DNA of 64,000 bases from Natronorubrum aibiense (GTDB lineage: Archaea > Halobacteriota > Halobacteria > Halobacteriales > Natrialbaceae), in NCBI RefSeq assembly GCF_009392895.1, contig NZ_CP045488.1, forward strand, positions 186,001-250,000, given 5' to 3'. Below, in pieces: positions 26,022 to 34,515 of this stretch (positions are counted from its first letter, which is position 1; every line of letters begins with the position of its first letter). Below the pieces are notes generated by a model. The model saw only the letters and a list, made by a program, of their open reading frames with translations. It searched no databases and had not been told where the DNA came from. A program made the position numbers and the translations under genes.

Positions 26022-26960
26022 TCAGACGGGGCGAAGGTGTTCACAGTCGCCCGCCGAGACCGTTTGCTCGCCGTCCTCTGTGGCGACCACAAGCGCACCG
26101 GCGTCCGTGACGTCGACCGCCTCGCCGACGATGTCGCCCGCGGTTCGATCGATCCGAACCCGCTGGCCGAGCGTCAGCGCGAGGTCGCGCCAGGCCGGCA
26201 CGACCGACTCGAGGGCGTTCCGATAGGCGTCGAACTCCTCTAGGACTCGCTGGACGAACAGCCGTCGGTCGACGTCGCCCGCTTCGTCGCGGATCGTCGT
26301 CGCGCCTTCGGGGAGGCTGTCGGCGTCGATGTTCGCGTTGATCCCCATACCGACGGCGATCCACTCCACGCGGTCCGTTTCGCCCTCCATCTCCGTGAGA
26401 ATCCCTGCGAGCTTCCGGTAGTCGCCGTCCTCGCCGACCGGGATGACCACGTCGTTTGGCCACTTGATCCGGGCGTCGACGCCGGCTTCGCGGATCGCTC
26501 GCGCCATCGCGACCGACGCTGCGAGCGTATACAGCGGCGCTTGCGCCGGCGTAATCTCCGGGCGGGTAAGGACGCTGACCCAGACGCCACCCGAGGGAGC
26601 CGACCACGCGCGCTCGAGTCGCCCTCGGCCGCCGGTCTGCTCGTCCGCGAGAACGGCCACATCCGCCTCGCCTTCGGTTGCCAGTTCGCGCGCTCGAGCG
26701 TTCGTGCTTCCGATCGAGTCGTGGTACTCGACCGAAAACGGGGCCTCGAGTCCGTACTCGACGGTGGGGCCGGTGTAGGCCGTCACGTCGACCAGTTCGT
26801 AGCCGGTTGGCCCGCTCTCGATCTCGAAGCCAGCGTCGCGAAGCCCGTCGATCTGCTTCCAGATCGCCGCTCGAGAGACGTCCAGTGACTCGGCTAGCTC
26901 CGGTCCCGAGACCGGCCCGTCCGCGAGCGCCTCGAGGATCGACCGCTGCGTCTCGTTCAT
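26022..26960 (-). CDS. birA: Biotin-[acetyl-CoA-carboxylase] ligase / biotin operon-type regulator
   Basis: 312 aa. Residues 1-60 form a winged HTH (MNETQRSILEALADGPVSGPELAESLDVSRAAIWKQ), as in class II BirA, so it may also repress biotin genes. The ligase domain has the biotin-binding GGRGR motif (DEQTGGRGRLERAW), KWPNDV, and KLAGILTEM. It attaches biotin to the carrier subunit of acyl-CoA carboxylase. The C-terminal SH3-like domain (GQRVRIDRTAGDIVGEAVDV) is present. ATG 26960 is the natural N-terminus; no biotin operator could be assigned. Confidence 0.95.
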   Translation of the reverse strand: MNETQRSILEALADGPVSGPELAESLDVSRAAIWKQIDGLRDAGFEIESGPTGYELVDVTAYTGPTVEYGLEAPFSVEYHDSIGSTNARARELATEGEADVAVLADEQTGGRGRLERAWSAPSGGVWVSVLTRPEITPAQAPLYTLAASVAMARAIREAGVDARIKWPNDVVIPVGEDGDYRKLAGILTEMEGETDRVEWIAVGMGINANIDADSLPEGATTIRDEAGDVDRRLFVQRVLEEFDAYRNALESVVPAWRDLALTLGQRVRIDRTAGDIVGEAVDVTDAGALVVATEDGEQTVSAGDCEHLRPV

Positions 26961-27036
26961 GCCCTCGAAAGGGGGGCGCTCGTACTTGAATCGGCGGGAT
27001 CGTCGCCGACAGATCGATAAAGAACCTGTGCGACTG

Positions 27037-28176
27037 CTAGAGGAGTTGGTCGGCGATGATGTTCTTCTGAATCTCGCTCGTTCCGTCGTAAATCTTCGTG
27101 ATCCGTGCATCTCGATAGAACCGTTCGACCGGATGGTCGGAGACGTAGCCCGCGCCCCCGTGAACCTGCAGTGCGTCGTCGGTGACCTCGACGGCGCGTT
27201 CGCTCGCGAAGAGTTTCGCCATCGAGGCCAGTCTCGTCGCCTGATCGCCGTCGCCCGACTCGAGGCTCGCCGCCGCTCGATACGCAAGCGATCGCGCCGC
27301 TTCGACGGTCGTGGCCATCTCGGCGATCGTGTGCTGGATGGCCTGAAACTCCGCGATCGGTCGATCGAACTGCTCGCGCTCGCTCGCGTACGAGATGGCT
27401 TCCTCGAGGGCGGCCTGTGTCACCCCAGTTGCCTGCGCGGCGACGTCGACTCGAGCGGGGGCAAAAAAGTCCATCAGCTGGTAGAAGCCACGGTCGACCT
27501 CGCCGACGACGTTTTCGGCGGGGACTCGAAGATCGTCGAAGACGATCTCGGCGGTGTCCTGGGCTTTGATCCCTAACTTGTTCGTGATGGGCGTCGCCTC
27601 GTAGCCGTCGACGTCGGTTGGAGTGAGAAAGGCGGTGATCCCGCTGTGGTCCGCCTCGGGCGAGGTCTTGGCCATGACGATCGCAACGTCCGCGACGGTG
27701 CCGTTCGTGATCCACATCTTCTGGCCGTTGATGACCCACTCGTCGCCATCGCGGGTGGCTCGCGTCTCCATTCCGGCCACGTTCGATCCGTGTGCCGGCT
27801 CCGAGATGCCGGTCGCAATGGGTGTCTCGCCCGCCGTCACCTTCGGCAGCCACGCCTCGCACATCCACTCGTCGCCGTACTCGAGAAGCATTCCAGTGCC
27901 GAAGTCGGCCGCAGAGATCGAGCCGCCGACGCCGGGATCGGCCCGCCACAGTTCCTCGGTCACGATCGCCGTCGCGATCGCGTCCATGTCCGCACCGCCG
28001 TATTCAGTCGGGACGTGGGGTGCGACGAAGTCGAGATCAGCTGCCTCAGTAAGCAAGGCCGCCGGATACTGCTGTTCGCGTTCGTACTCGGCGGCGATCG
28101 GTCGGATCTCCTCGCTGCCGAACGCACGGACCGCGTCGCGGATCGCCTCGTGCTCTGCAGTGAGTTGGTAGGACAT
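27037..28176 (-). CDS. Acyl-CoA dehydrogenase
   Basis: 379 aa. The FAD/substrate signatures are clear: ATGISEPAHGSNVAGMETRA, WVINGQKMWITNG, and the C-terminal QVHGGAGYVSDHPVERFYRDARITKIYDGTSEIQKNII. The catalytic glutamate is probably the E in YDGTSEIQ or an equivalent position. It dehydrogenates acyl-CoA to enoyl-CoA and passes electrons to ETF, likely in fatty-acid or branched-chain amino-acid degradation. The closest functional partner in the window is the enoyl-CoA hydratase at 4768. Start ATG 28176 (MSYQLTAEHEAIRDAVR) matches the family. Confidence 0.95.
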   Translation of the reverse strand: MSYQLTAEHEAIRDAVRAFGSEEIRPIAAEYEREQQYPAALLTEAADLDFVAPHVPTEYGGADMDAIATAIVTEELWRADPGVGGSISAADFGTGMLLEYGDEWMCEAWLPKVTAGETPIATGISEPAHGSNVAGMETRATRDGDEWVINGQKMWITNGTVADVAIVMAKTSPEADHSGITAFLTPTDVDGYEATPITNKLGIKAQDTAEIVFDDLRVPAENVVGEVDRGFYQLMDFFAPARVDVAAQATGVTQAALEEAISYASEREQFDRPIAEFQAIQHTIAEMATTVEAARSLAYRAAASLESGDGDQATRLASMAKLFASERAVEVTDDALQVHGGAGYVSDHPVERFYRDARITKIYDGTSEIQKNIIADQLL

Positions 28177-28271
28177 ATCACGATACTCGAGTGCCACCAT
28201 CGTCAACGCATCGACGGGATTCGCCACGGGGTAAGTGGAACAAAGAGACGGCTGGGGACTCGCTGTATCGT

Positions 28272-29252
28272 TCAGTTACGCAGTTCGCGCAGCTTCTCGC
28301 GGCCCGGCGCGATCAGTTCGTCGAGGTAGGTCGCGAGCGTCCCCTTCGCGTCGGCGGGGTGGAGTTCGCCGGACTCGAGGTCGTCGGCCAACGTCTCGTA
28401 GGCCTCGTAGGTGAGATCGCCGCCGTATTTCTCGGGCCGTTCGACGACGATCTCGTCGAAGCGCGGGAAGACGTGGTACTCGAACAGTTCGAGGACCGGG
28501 TTCTCGAGATCGCCCTCGGGGTCGCGCGTCGGCGGACAAAAGGCCGAGTTGACTTTCTCCTCGAGTTCCGCTGTCGAGTCCTCCATCGAGATCGTCACGC
28601 CCTCGCTCGAGGACATCTTCCCCTCGCCGGTGGTGAGGTCGGCGACGATGGGGGTGTGCAGACAGGGTCGAACCTCGTAGTCGAGCTCCGGGAGCTTTTC
28701 GCGGGCGAGCATGTGGACCTTGCGCTGGTCAAGCCCGCCGACGGCGAGATCGAGATCGAGATATTCGATGTCCAGCGTCTGCATCAGCGGGTAGACGAGG
28801 TGGCTGACTTTCGCCGTCTCGTCGCCCTGCAGTTCGGCCATCGCGCGCTGGGCGCGATTCATCGTCGTCGACAGCTCGAGTTCGTGCAGATCGAGCGTGT
28901 AGTCCTCCTCGAGTTGGAACTCGGAGCCGTAGACGAACTCGGTGGCGTCCTCCTCGAGGCCGTAGGCGATGAACTGGGCTTTCATCTGTTCAGCGGTCTC
29001 GCGGATCTCCTCGAAGCTTCCCTTTCCGTTCAGGTAGGCGTGGACGTCCGCGAGCAAGACGACGACATCCAGACCCGCCTCCTGAAGGTCGATGAGTTTG
29101 TTCGCCGTCAGCAGGTGACCGAGATGGAGCACGCCGGATGGTTCGTAGCCGACGTAGACGCGCTTGCCCTCGGGATCGGCGGCAAGGTCGCGTACCTCCT
29201 CGTCGGTGACGACCTCCTCGGCGTTTCGCATAATCAGGTCGTACGTGTCCAT
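28272..29252 (-). CDS. tyrS: Tyrosine-tRNA ligase
   Basis: 326 aa, archaeal/eukaryal type class I synthetase. HIGH motif appears as GVLHLGHLLTANK; KMSKS as GEGKMSSSEG. Tyrosine-binding YEPSG and Y/Q/D residues in YPLMQTLDIEYLDLDLAVGGLDQRKVHM are present. ATG 29252 (MDTYDLIMRNAEEVVT) is used: a TATA box (minus ACTATAAATTC, 29275-29285) is centred 28 nt upstream, predicting a leaderless mRNA. Confidence 0.96.
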   Translation of the reverse strand: MDTYDLIMRNAEEVVTDEEVRDLAADPEGKRVYVGYEPSGVLHLGHLLTANKLIDLQEAGLDVVVLLADVHAYLNGKGSFEEIRETAEQMKAQFIAYGLEEDATEFVYGSEFQLEEDYTLDLHELELSTTMNRAQRAMAELQGDETAKVSHLVYPLMQTLDIEYLDLDLAVGGLDQRKVHMLAREKLPELDYEVRPCLHTPIVADLTTGEGKMSSSEGVTISMEDSTAELEEKVNSAFCPPTRDPEGDLENPVLELFEYHVFPRFDEIVVERPEKYGGDLTYEAYETLADDLESGELHPADAKGTLATYLDELIAPGREKLRELRN

Positions 29253-29274
29253 GTGTGGACTGAAACCGGAGCAG

Positions 29275-29285
29275 GAATTTATAGT
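29275..29285 (-). promoter_or_regulatory. TATA box of tyrS
   Basis: Minus-strand ACTATAAATTC, centred 28 nt before the tyrS ATG. Confidence 0.65.
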
Positions 29286-29419
29286 CGATGAAAGACTCTC
29301 GAGCGAGCGCCCCAAGACGCGACGTCGGTCGGCGGCGATCACGTCGCACCCTTCGTACGCTCCCGTGGCGATTGCCGGCCGAATCGATTTGTGGATCGGT
29401 CCTGTACGGTTTCGGCCAC

Positions 29420-30076
29420 ATGGGTTATCGGGAGGACGTCGTCAACGCCGTCCGTCGAAGCGTGATTCCCCAACTGCACTACGTGCTGCAGGGCAGTTTC
29501 GACGGTTACGCCGTCAGCCACACCACGGCCGAGGAGTACGTGCTGACCGCACACTGTTCGGAGGCCCGCCTCGAAACGCTCCTCGAGAACCGTGGCTTTT
29601 CGCGCAACCCCATCGCCTCGCTGAAAGTTCGGCTGGACGGCAACACCGCCGAGGGCTCGTGGGTCTGGCGGGAGTCGCCACTCGCCGACCATCAACTCCA
29701 CGTCGTCCTCCACGAACTCGAGGCCGCCGACAAAGTCGACGTCTACGCCCACTGGGAGTGTTCCTGGATTCGCCACCCCTACAACCACTACGTCGCACGC
29801 GGCTACGACGCCGAGACGGGTGTCGAACTGGCCCGACGCTGGCTGATCGCCGACGATGGATTGGGCCTCGAGGGAACCAACGAGATCGACTACGAGATCG
29901 ACAGCTCGCTCACTCGCAAAGCAAGCGAGTATCTCTCGGTATCGTACTACCGGGTCGAAGAACGCGTCGCCACACTCAAATCACGGCTGCCCGTCATCGA
30001 CGGTGACAGGGCAGAGATTATCGACCGCGACGGAAAGCGAGACGCCGTCTCACCGACGATCACCGACGAGTTTTGA
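29420..30076 (+). CDS. Conserved-looking hypothetical protein, 218 aa
   Basis: Starts MGYREDVVNAVRRSVIPQLHYVLQGSF. The frame is aromatic-rich (many W, Y, H: VYAHWECSWIRHPYNHYVARGY), acidic, with alpha/beta pattern and no membrane segments; I do not recognise the family. Paired acidic and histidine residues (HELEAADKVDVYAHWECSW) could bind metal, but this is only a guess. It lies divergent from tyrS, 167 bp apart, and converges on the phosphopantothenate synthetase gene. Confidence 0.75.
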   Translation: MGYREDVVNAVRRSVIPQLHYVLQGSFDGYAVSHTTAEEYVLTAHCSEARLETLLENRGFSRNPIASLKVRLDGNTAEGSWVWRESPLADHQLHVVLHELEAADKVDVYAHWECSWIRHPYNHYVARGYDAETGVELARRWLIADDGLGLEGTNEIDYEIDSSLTRKASEYLSVSYYRVEERVATLKSRLPVIDGDRAEIIDRDGKRDAVSPTITDEF

Positions 30077-30112
30077 TGACACAGTCGGCTGTCGACTCGG
30101 ATCGAAATCGAG

Positions 30113-30892
30113 TTACAACTCGCCCGACCGAATCCGGTTTTCGGCCTGCTCGAGTGCCACCTCACGGTCGAACGCCTCGATGATCGCGAGCAACTCCGAC
30201 TCGTCTGCGTCGGCCAGTTCCTTCGCGTGCTCGGTCATGTTCGGTACGGCACGGATGATGTTGTCGACGATCGGGACGTCGGCGACCTGTGGCGACCGCG
30301 AGAGCGGGTTGAGGTCGATGACGAGCTCGGTTTTGTCCATCTCGTTCAACGCCTCCGCGCGGTCGCCGTCCTCGAGGGGCACGAGCACGACGTCGGCCGT
30401 GTAGATACCGTCCTCGTCGACCTTCGCGCGCTGGTGGTCCAAGTTCGGAATCCGCGCGTCGGCCTCGAGTCCCTTCACGTCCGTCGCGCCGTGCTCGCGG
30501 AGGTGAGCCGCGATGGCTTCGATTCGCTTGGGCGTGCGATTGAACAGGTTGATCTCGAGGTCCGCACCGGTCGCCTCCGCGAGATCGACCATCTCGCCGG
30601 GAACCAGCGCCGCCACGTTGCCGTTGATCGAGAGCACTGGGTGGTCGGCCAACAGGAGGTGGGCTGCAGCTGCGCGTTCGGCGTCGTCCGCGCTGGGGAT
30701 CGTTGTCTCGCCCAGCAGGTAGTCGAAGGCGCTTCCACGGCCCTCAGCGTGCATCCCCTGCAGGTGAGTGATGCCCTTCTCGACCCCCTTCTCGATGCGG
30801 TGGCGCGTGAGCAGGTCCTGGTATCTGGGATGATCCTCCGGAATCTCCTCTTCGTGTTCGACGTCGGCGGAGACGGTGTCGTAATCGGTCAC
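30113..30892 (-). CDS. 4-phosphopantoate--beta-alanine ligase (phosphopantothenate synthetase)
   Basis: 259 aa, the archaea-specific PPS family. Family segments: HPRYQDLLTRHRIEKGVEKGITHLQGMHAEGRGSAFDYLLGE at the N-terminus, SINGNVAALVPGEMVDLAEATGADLEINLFNRT in the middle and LVIDLNPLSRSPQVADVPIVDNIIRAVPN near the end. It joins 4-phosphopantoate to beta-alanine with ATP in the archaeal CoA route, working with pantoate kinase at 34516, which here is 3.6 kb away. A TATA box (minus GTTTTTTATCG, 30913-30923) is centred 26 nt before the ATG. Confidence 0.93.
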   Translation of the reverse strand: MTDYDTVSADVEHEEEIPEDHPRYQDLLTRHRIEKGVEKGITHLQGMHAEGRGSAFDYLLGETTIPSADDAERAAAAHLLLADHPVLSINGNVAALVPGEMVDLAEATGADLEINLFNRTPKRIEAIAAHLREHGATDVKGLEADARIPNLDHQRAKVDEDGIYTADVVLVPLEDGDRAEALNEMDKTELVIDLNPLSRSPQVADVPIVDNIIRAVPNMTEHAKELADADESELLAIIEAFDREVALEQAENRIRSGEL

Positions 30893-30912
30893 GATCGATC
30901 ACTGGCTTCGGT

Positions 30913-30923
30913 CGATAAAAAAC
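30913..30923 (-). promoter_or_regulatory. TATA box of the phosphopantothenate synthetase gene
   Basis: Minus-strand GTTTTTTATCG, centred about 26 nt before ATG 30892; leaderless transcript predicted. Confidence 0.6.
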
Positions 30924-31003
30924 GGCCCGATCGTTCGGTGTGAGGGTCCCGCTGGAGGGAGCCCCCTGTAGACGGAGCGACGGAATCGCCCTATCGCCGG
31001 ATG

Positions 31004-31015
31004 TTCTATAAATAC
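31004..31015 (+). promoter_or_regulatory. Strong-looking TATA box in the pps/YegP-repeat gap
   Basis: ttctataaatac on the plus strand, flanked by mixed-GC sequence. Transcription would start near 31035-31040, about 30 nt before the small frame at 31066. It is one of the best TATA matches in the window yet no clear gene follows. Confidence 0.45.
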
Positions 31016-31065
31016 ACGATAGCGTTCGTGAGTGGATATTCTACGATCTCGAGACACCAACGAGT

Positions 31066-31176
31066 ATGGACACCGAGAGCCGTAACAGGGAACCCGCGCC
31101 AGCGAGCGACGAACTCGAGCCGGACGACAGCCAGTATGCTGCTCATCTCGAGCGCAGAGTACCCGCCCGAAACTGA
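31066..31176 (+). CDS. Possible small protein, 36 aa
   Basis: MDTESRNREPAPASDELEPD start and a TGA at 31174-31176. Acidic, with no hydrophobic stretch. It is supported only by the upstream TATA box and composition. The 398-bp interval 30893-31290 otherwise holds no supported gene; an sRNA is an alternative reading of this promoter. Confidence 0.3.
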   Translation: MDTESRNREPAPASDELEPDDSQYAAHLERRVPARN

Positions 31177-31290
31177 TTTCGAACTGCTGGCACACGCAAT
31201 CGACCCGGACCGTCCCCGTTGAGTCGGGGACTGTCTCGAGACGGCACAACAGACGCAAAATCGGTGAACGGCTCGAATCGAGGTCGAGCC

Positions 31291-34185
31291 TTATTCAGTG
31301 AACGTGATCCAGCCGTCGGGAGCCTGCGATTTCACGTCGTTCATCGCTTCCCGAGCCTTCGTTCGACTCTCGTAGGTCTGTGTGCTTTCGGCCATCGTCG
31401 AGCCGTGTTCGTCGACCAGCCGCCACACCCAGCCGTTCTCTGCAGTGTGGAGTTCGAAGGAGACGCTATCGATCTCGAGAATGCTCGCGTCTTCGATCAG
31501 GGTCCGTACGTCCTCGAGGGCGGCGCGTGCGGTCTCGCTCGAGTCGTGGGTTTCGGTGCCGGTGGCAACCGTCTGCCTGTCTTCGTCGATGAGCCGCCAG
31601 CGCCAGCGGTCCTCGTCGTCCGCGATCAGTTCGAACGAGGCGACGTCGAAGTCCACTCGGCCGGCCATCGGCGCAAGCTGGCGCACGTCCTCGATGGTCG
31701 AGCGCACGGCGTCTTTCGATGGGACGGCTTCGGCCGCGCTCGCGATTACCTCGCGGTCGCGGTCGACGAGTTCCCACGTCCAGCCGTCACTGTTGTCCAG
31801 CCGGATTACCGCGTCCTCGATCGCGAAAATCGGCGCATCGACTGCGTGTGCCTGCAGCGTCTCGACGGCGGTCACCCCAGTGTTGCGGTCGGCGTAGGAG
31901 ACGGTCGAGTCGGCGATCTCCTCGCGGTCACGATCGAGCAGCCGCCAGTGCCAGTCGCCGCTTTCGTACAGTTGCACGGTGACGTCGCCGATGGTGTGAC
32001 TGGACGCGCGAGCGGCCGACTCGCGAACGCCATCGAGACTCTCTAAGAGTTCGTCCCGCGTCGGGTGTGCCGTGGCGTCGTCCGCGACGAGGTCGCCCGA
32101 CGGGAGCACGAACCGCCAGTGCCAGTCGTCGTCGGCGTACGTCTGGAACACCGCTCGATCCATCGTCCGAACGTCGGCGTCGAGATGCTCGAGCAGCCGA
32201 TTCATCGCCTGTCGGGCGGCCCCGCGAGTCGGATGGGTCTCGGGACCTTCGGCGACGAGTTGGCCGCCCTCGTCGATGAGTCGCCAGCCCCAGCCGTCGT
32301 CTTCGTCGACGAAGAGCTCAAACGCGGCCGTCTCGATCTCGAGGAGTTCGGCGTCGGGGGCTTGCTCTTTGAGCGTCATCATCGCTTCCGCGGCCTCCCC
32401 GCGAGAAGTGTGTTCTGCGCCGCTGTCGGCCAAGACGTTGCCGTCCTCGTCGATCAGTCGCCAGCGCCACTCGCCGGAGTCGGCCTCGTAGACCTGAAAC
32501 GCCGCGTGTTCGAACTCGATGAGTTCGGCTTCGCTGGCTTGCTCGCGGACCCGCCGAATCGCCTCGGTCGCCGTATCGGCGTCGGGGTGGGGCTCGGTGC
32601 TCGCGGCGACAACCTCGCGGTCGTCGGTGACGAGACGCCAGTGCCAGTCGGGACCGGGTTCGTCGTCGTACTCGAGCGTGGTACCGCCGTCGGGTTTCGC
32701 TGCAGGCTCGTCGGCCGCCACCGGCAGGTCGTCGTCCGGTCCGGCGGCCGCTGTTGCGGCGTGGTCGTCCGGGTAGACCTCGTACTCCGCATCCTCGATT
32801 TCGACGACGTCGGCCTCGAGGGCGTGGTCGGCGAACTGCTCGGCACTGCGCTCGACGGGCGCGGCTGCTGTCAGCTCTCGGGGGCTTCGTGCGACGACGT
32901 GCTCAGCCTCGTCGACGAGCCGCCAGCGCCGCTTGTCGCCCGCGTCGTACAGTTCGTAGGCCGGGTCGCCGGCAACGGTCACCGACGCTGTCTCGAGAGC
33001 CGGGAGCAACGCCTCGACGGCGGCCTCGGCATCGCGACGACTGTCGAACGTCGCCGAGCAGGCGGCAACGGCGTCGTCACGGTCGTCGACGAGTCGCCAC
33101 GTCCAGCTGTCGGCGTGGTCGACGAGTTCGACACCGACGTGTTCGACGTCGAGCAAGCGCGCGCGGCCGAACCGGTCGACGAACTGGTGGGCGGCGTCCT
33201 CGGCCAGCGCCTGCGTTTCGTGACCCGTCTCGCTTCCGGCCAGCGGAGTTCGGTCGTCATCGATCAGTTGCCAGTACCACCGGTCGCGGTCCTCAGCGTA
33301 CGTGAAGGCGGCACCGTCGATTTCGATGATGTCCGCGTCGGGGCCTCGATCTTTCAGAAAGCTCACCGACGCTTCGGCGTCGTCACGTGCGGAAAATTCG
33401 CCGGTGCTGGCACCCACGACGCTGCCGTCGTCGCGGGCGAGGGTCCACTGCCACGTACCGTCGCGATCCTCGTAGAGTCGGAACGCGGAGGTGGTCAACT
33501 CCATCAGCCCGGCGGAACTGATCTGGGATTGGACGCGTTCGATGCTCTGTGTCGCGTCGGGTCGGGTGACGGCGCTCTCGGTGCTTGCCGCGAGCGCCTC
33601 GAGGTGTAAGACGTGCCACTGCCAATCGCCGTGTTCGTCGCGGAAGACGGCAAACTGTGCCCCCTCTATGGCATCGCCCGTCAGAATAGCCGGGTCGTCG
33701 GTTGCACCTTCTTCGTCGACGAACATCCCTTTCCGACCCGTCAGAATCGGGACGAGAGCGGTGACGCCCGCGATGAGTCCGACGCCGAGCGTATACACGG
33801 TGATGACCTGCACGCTGTAGTCGACGCCGAGTTCCCGCCAGTTGTACGGATACGCCCAGCCGAAAAAGACGACACCAGAGAGCGCAACGACCAGCCCAAG
33901 AACACTCGCATAAATCCCGATCCTGCGAACTGGCAACATCAATACGATCCCGAACAGACAGAGCGCGAGTCCCGCCGCCGCTGTCACCCCTGAGCCCCTG
34001 ATTAGCGTATAGGAGTCTGCACTCCCCGCATAGCCGACGACGAATACGGCCACTCCTGCCGCACCCAGGATGTAGCCGACGATAAACACCCAGTAGCCGT
34101 AGACGTCCGTGCTCGAGTCGGGCTCGCCGACGTAGTGTTCGTACAGTCGAAACAGTTTGTGGTGAATTTCACTTATTGAGGACAT
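31291..34185 (-). CDS. Membrane protein with 13 tandem YegP/DUF1508 repeats
   Basis: 964 aa. Residues about 28-155 hold four to five transmembrane helices (YWVFIVGYILGAAGVAVFVVG; AAAGLALCLFGIVLML; IGIYASVLGLVVALSGVVFFGW; VQVITVYTLGVGLIAGVTALV). From about residue 180 to the end are 13 copies of a roughly 60-residue unit, each with a W-x-W-x-L-like core followed by D/E-rich turn, such as GDWQWHVL, GTWQWTLA, DSWTWRLV, GEWRWRLI, DGWGWRLI, GDWHWRLL and NGWVWRLV. Single DUF1508 proteins (YegP, HVO_2922-like) are about 60 aa dimers of unknown function. Here an array is tethered to the membrane. ATG 34185 gives MSSISEIHHKLFRLYEHY. It separates the two CoA genes. Confidence 0.88.
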   Translation of the reverse strand: MSSISEIHHKLFRLYEHYVGEPDSSTDVYGYWVFIVGYILGAAGVAVFVVGYAGSADSYTLIRGSGVTAAAGLALCLFGIVLMLPVRRIGIYASVLGLVVALSGVVFFGWAYPYNWRELGVDYSVQVITVYTLGVGLIAGVTALVPILTGRKGMFVDEEGATDDPAILTGDAIEGAQFAVFRDEHGDWQWHVLHLEALAASTESAVTRPDATQSIERVQSQISSAGLMELTTSAFRLYEDRDGTWQWTLARDDGSVVGASTGEFSARDDAEASVSFLKDRGPDADIIEIDGAAFTYAEDRDRWYWQLIDDDRTPLAGSETGHETQALAEDAAHQFVDRFGRARLLDVEHVGVELVDHADSWTWRLVDDRDDAVAACSATFDSRRDAEAAVEALLPALETASVTVAGDPAYELYDAGDKRRWRLVDEAEHVVARSPRELTAAAPVERSAEQFADHALEADVVEIEDAEYEVYPDDHAATAAAGPDDDLPVAADEPAAKPDGGTTLEYDDEPGPDWHWRLVTDDREVVAASTEPHPDADTATEAIRRVREQASEAELIEFEHAAFQVYEADSGEWRWRLIDEDGNVLADSGAEHTSRGEAAEAMMTLKEQAPDAELLEIETAAFELFVDEDDGWGWRLIDEGGQLVAEGPETHPTRGAARQAMNRLLEHLDADVRTMDRAVFQTYADDDWHWRFVLPSGDLVADDATAHPTRDELLESLDGVRESAARASSHTIGDVTVQLYESGDWHWRLLDRDREEIADSTVSYADRNTGVTAVETLQAHAVDAPIFAIEDAVIRLDNSDGWTWELVDRDREVIASAAEAVPSKDAVRSTIEDVRQLAPMAGRVDFDVASFELIADDEDRWRWRLIDEDRQTVATGTETHDSSETARAALEDVRTLIEDASILEIDSVSFELHTAENGWVWRLVDEHGSTMAESTQTYESRTKAREAMNDVKSQAPDGWITFTE

Positions 34186-34515
34186 TCGTGAACTTGACTC
34201 GATAACTGAAATACACCATAATAAACCTCTGGCCACAGTACAAATTCTAGATATATTCGTTAAACTATGGCCGATCGGTAGCGAAGACTAATCGAGTGAC
34301 GACGGCCAGTTATCCTCCTGCTGTGGTTTCGCCGCTCGAAACATGACTCGCTCGAGACAGGGTAGCGCCGCTGCATCCGGACGATCAACCGATCGCGCCG
34401 AGCGGCACGGACAGTCGAGAGTCGGGTGGTCGATGACGAGACGATGTCTCACGACGCAGTCCGGTGGTACGGAACCGAACCGATCGGATACTCGAGAAGA
34501 GTCGAGGAGCGTAAT
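34186..34515. other. 330-bp gap: promoter of the repeat protein, no other gene
   Basis: On the minus strand a TATA-like GGTTTATTATGG (34218-34229) is centred about 38 nt before the repeat-protein ATG, and a second A/T patch (gatatattcgttaaac) lies at 34250-34266. The rest to the pantoate kinase stop shows no credible coding frame; a plus-strand frame at 34343 is Arg/Ser-rich and rejected. Confidence 0.5.

Noticed and set aside
32065-33609. Plus-strand frame of 514 codons opposite the YegP-repeat gene
   Set aside because: Repetitive mirror of the tandem repeats; repeated FVD/LVD patterns come from the antisense of the repeat codons.
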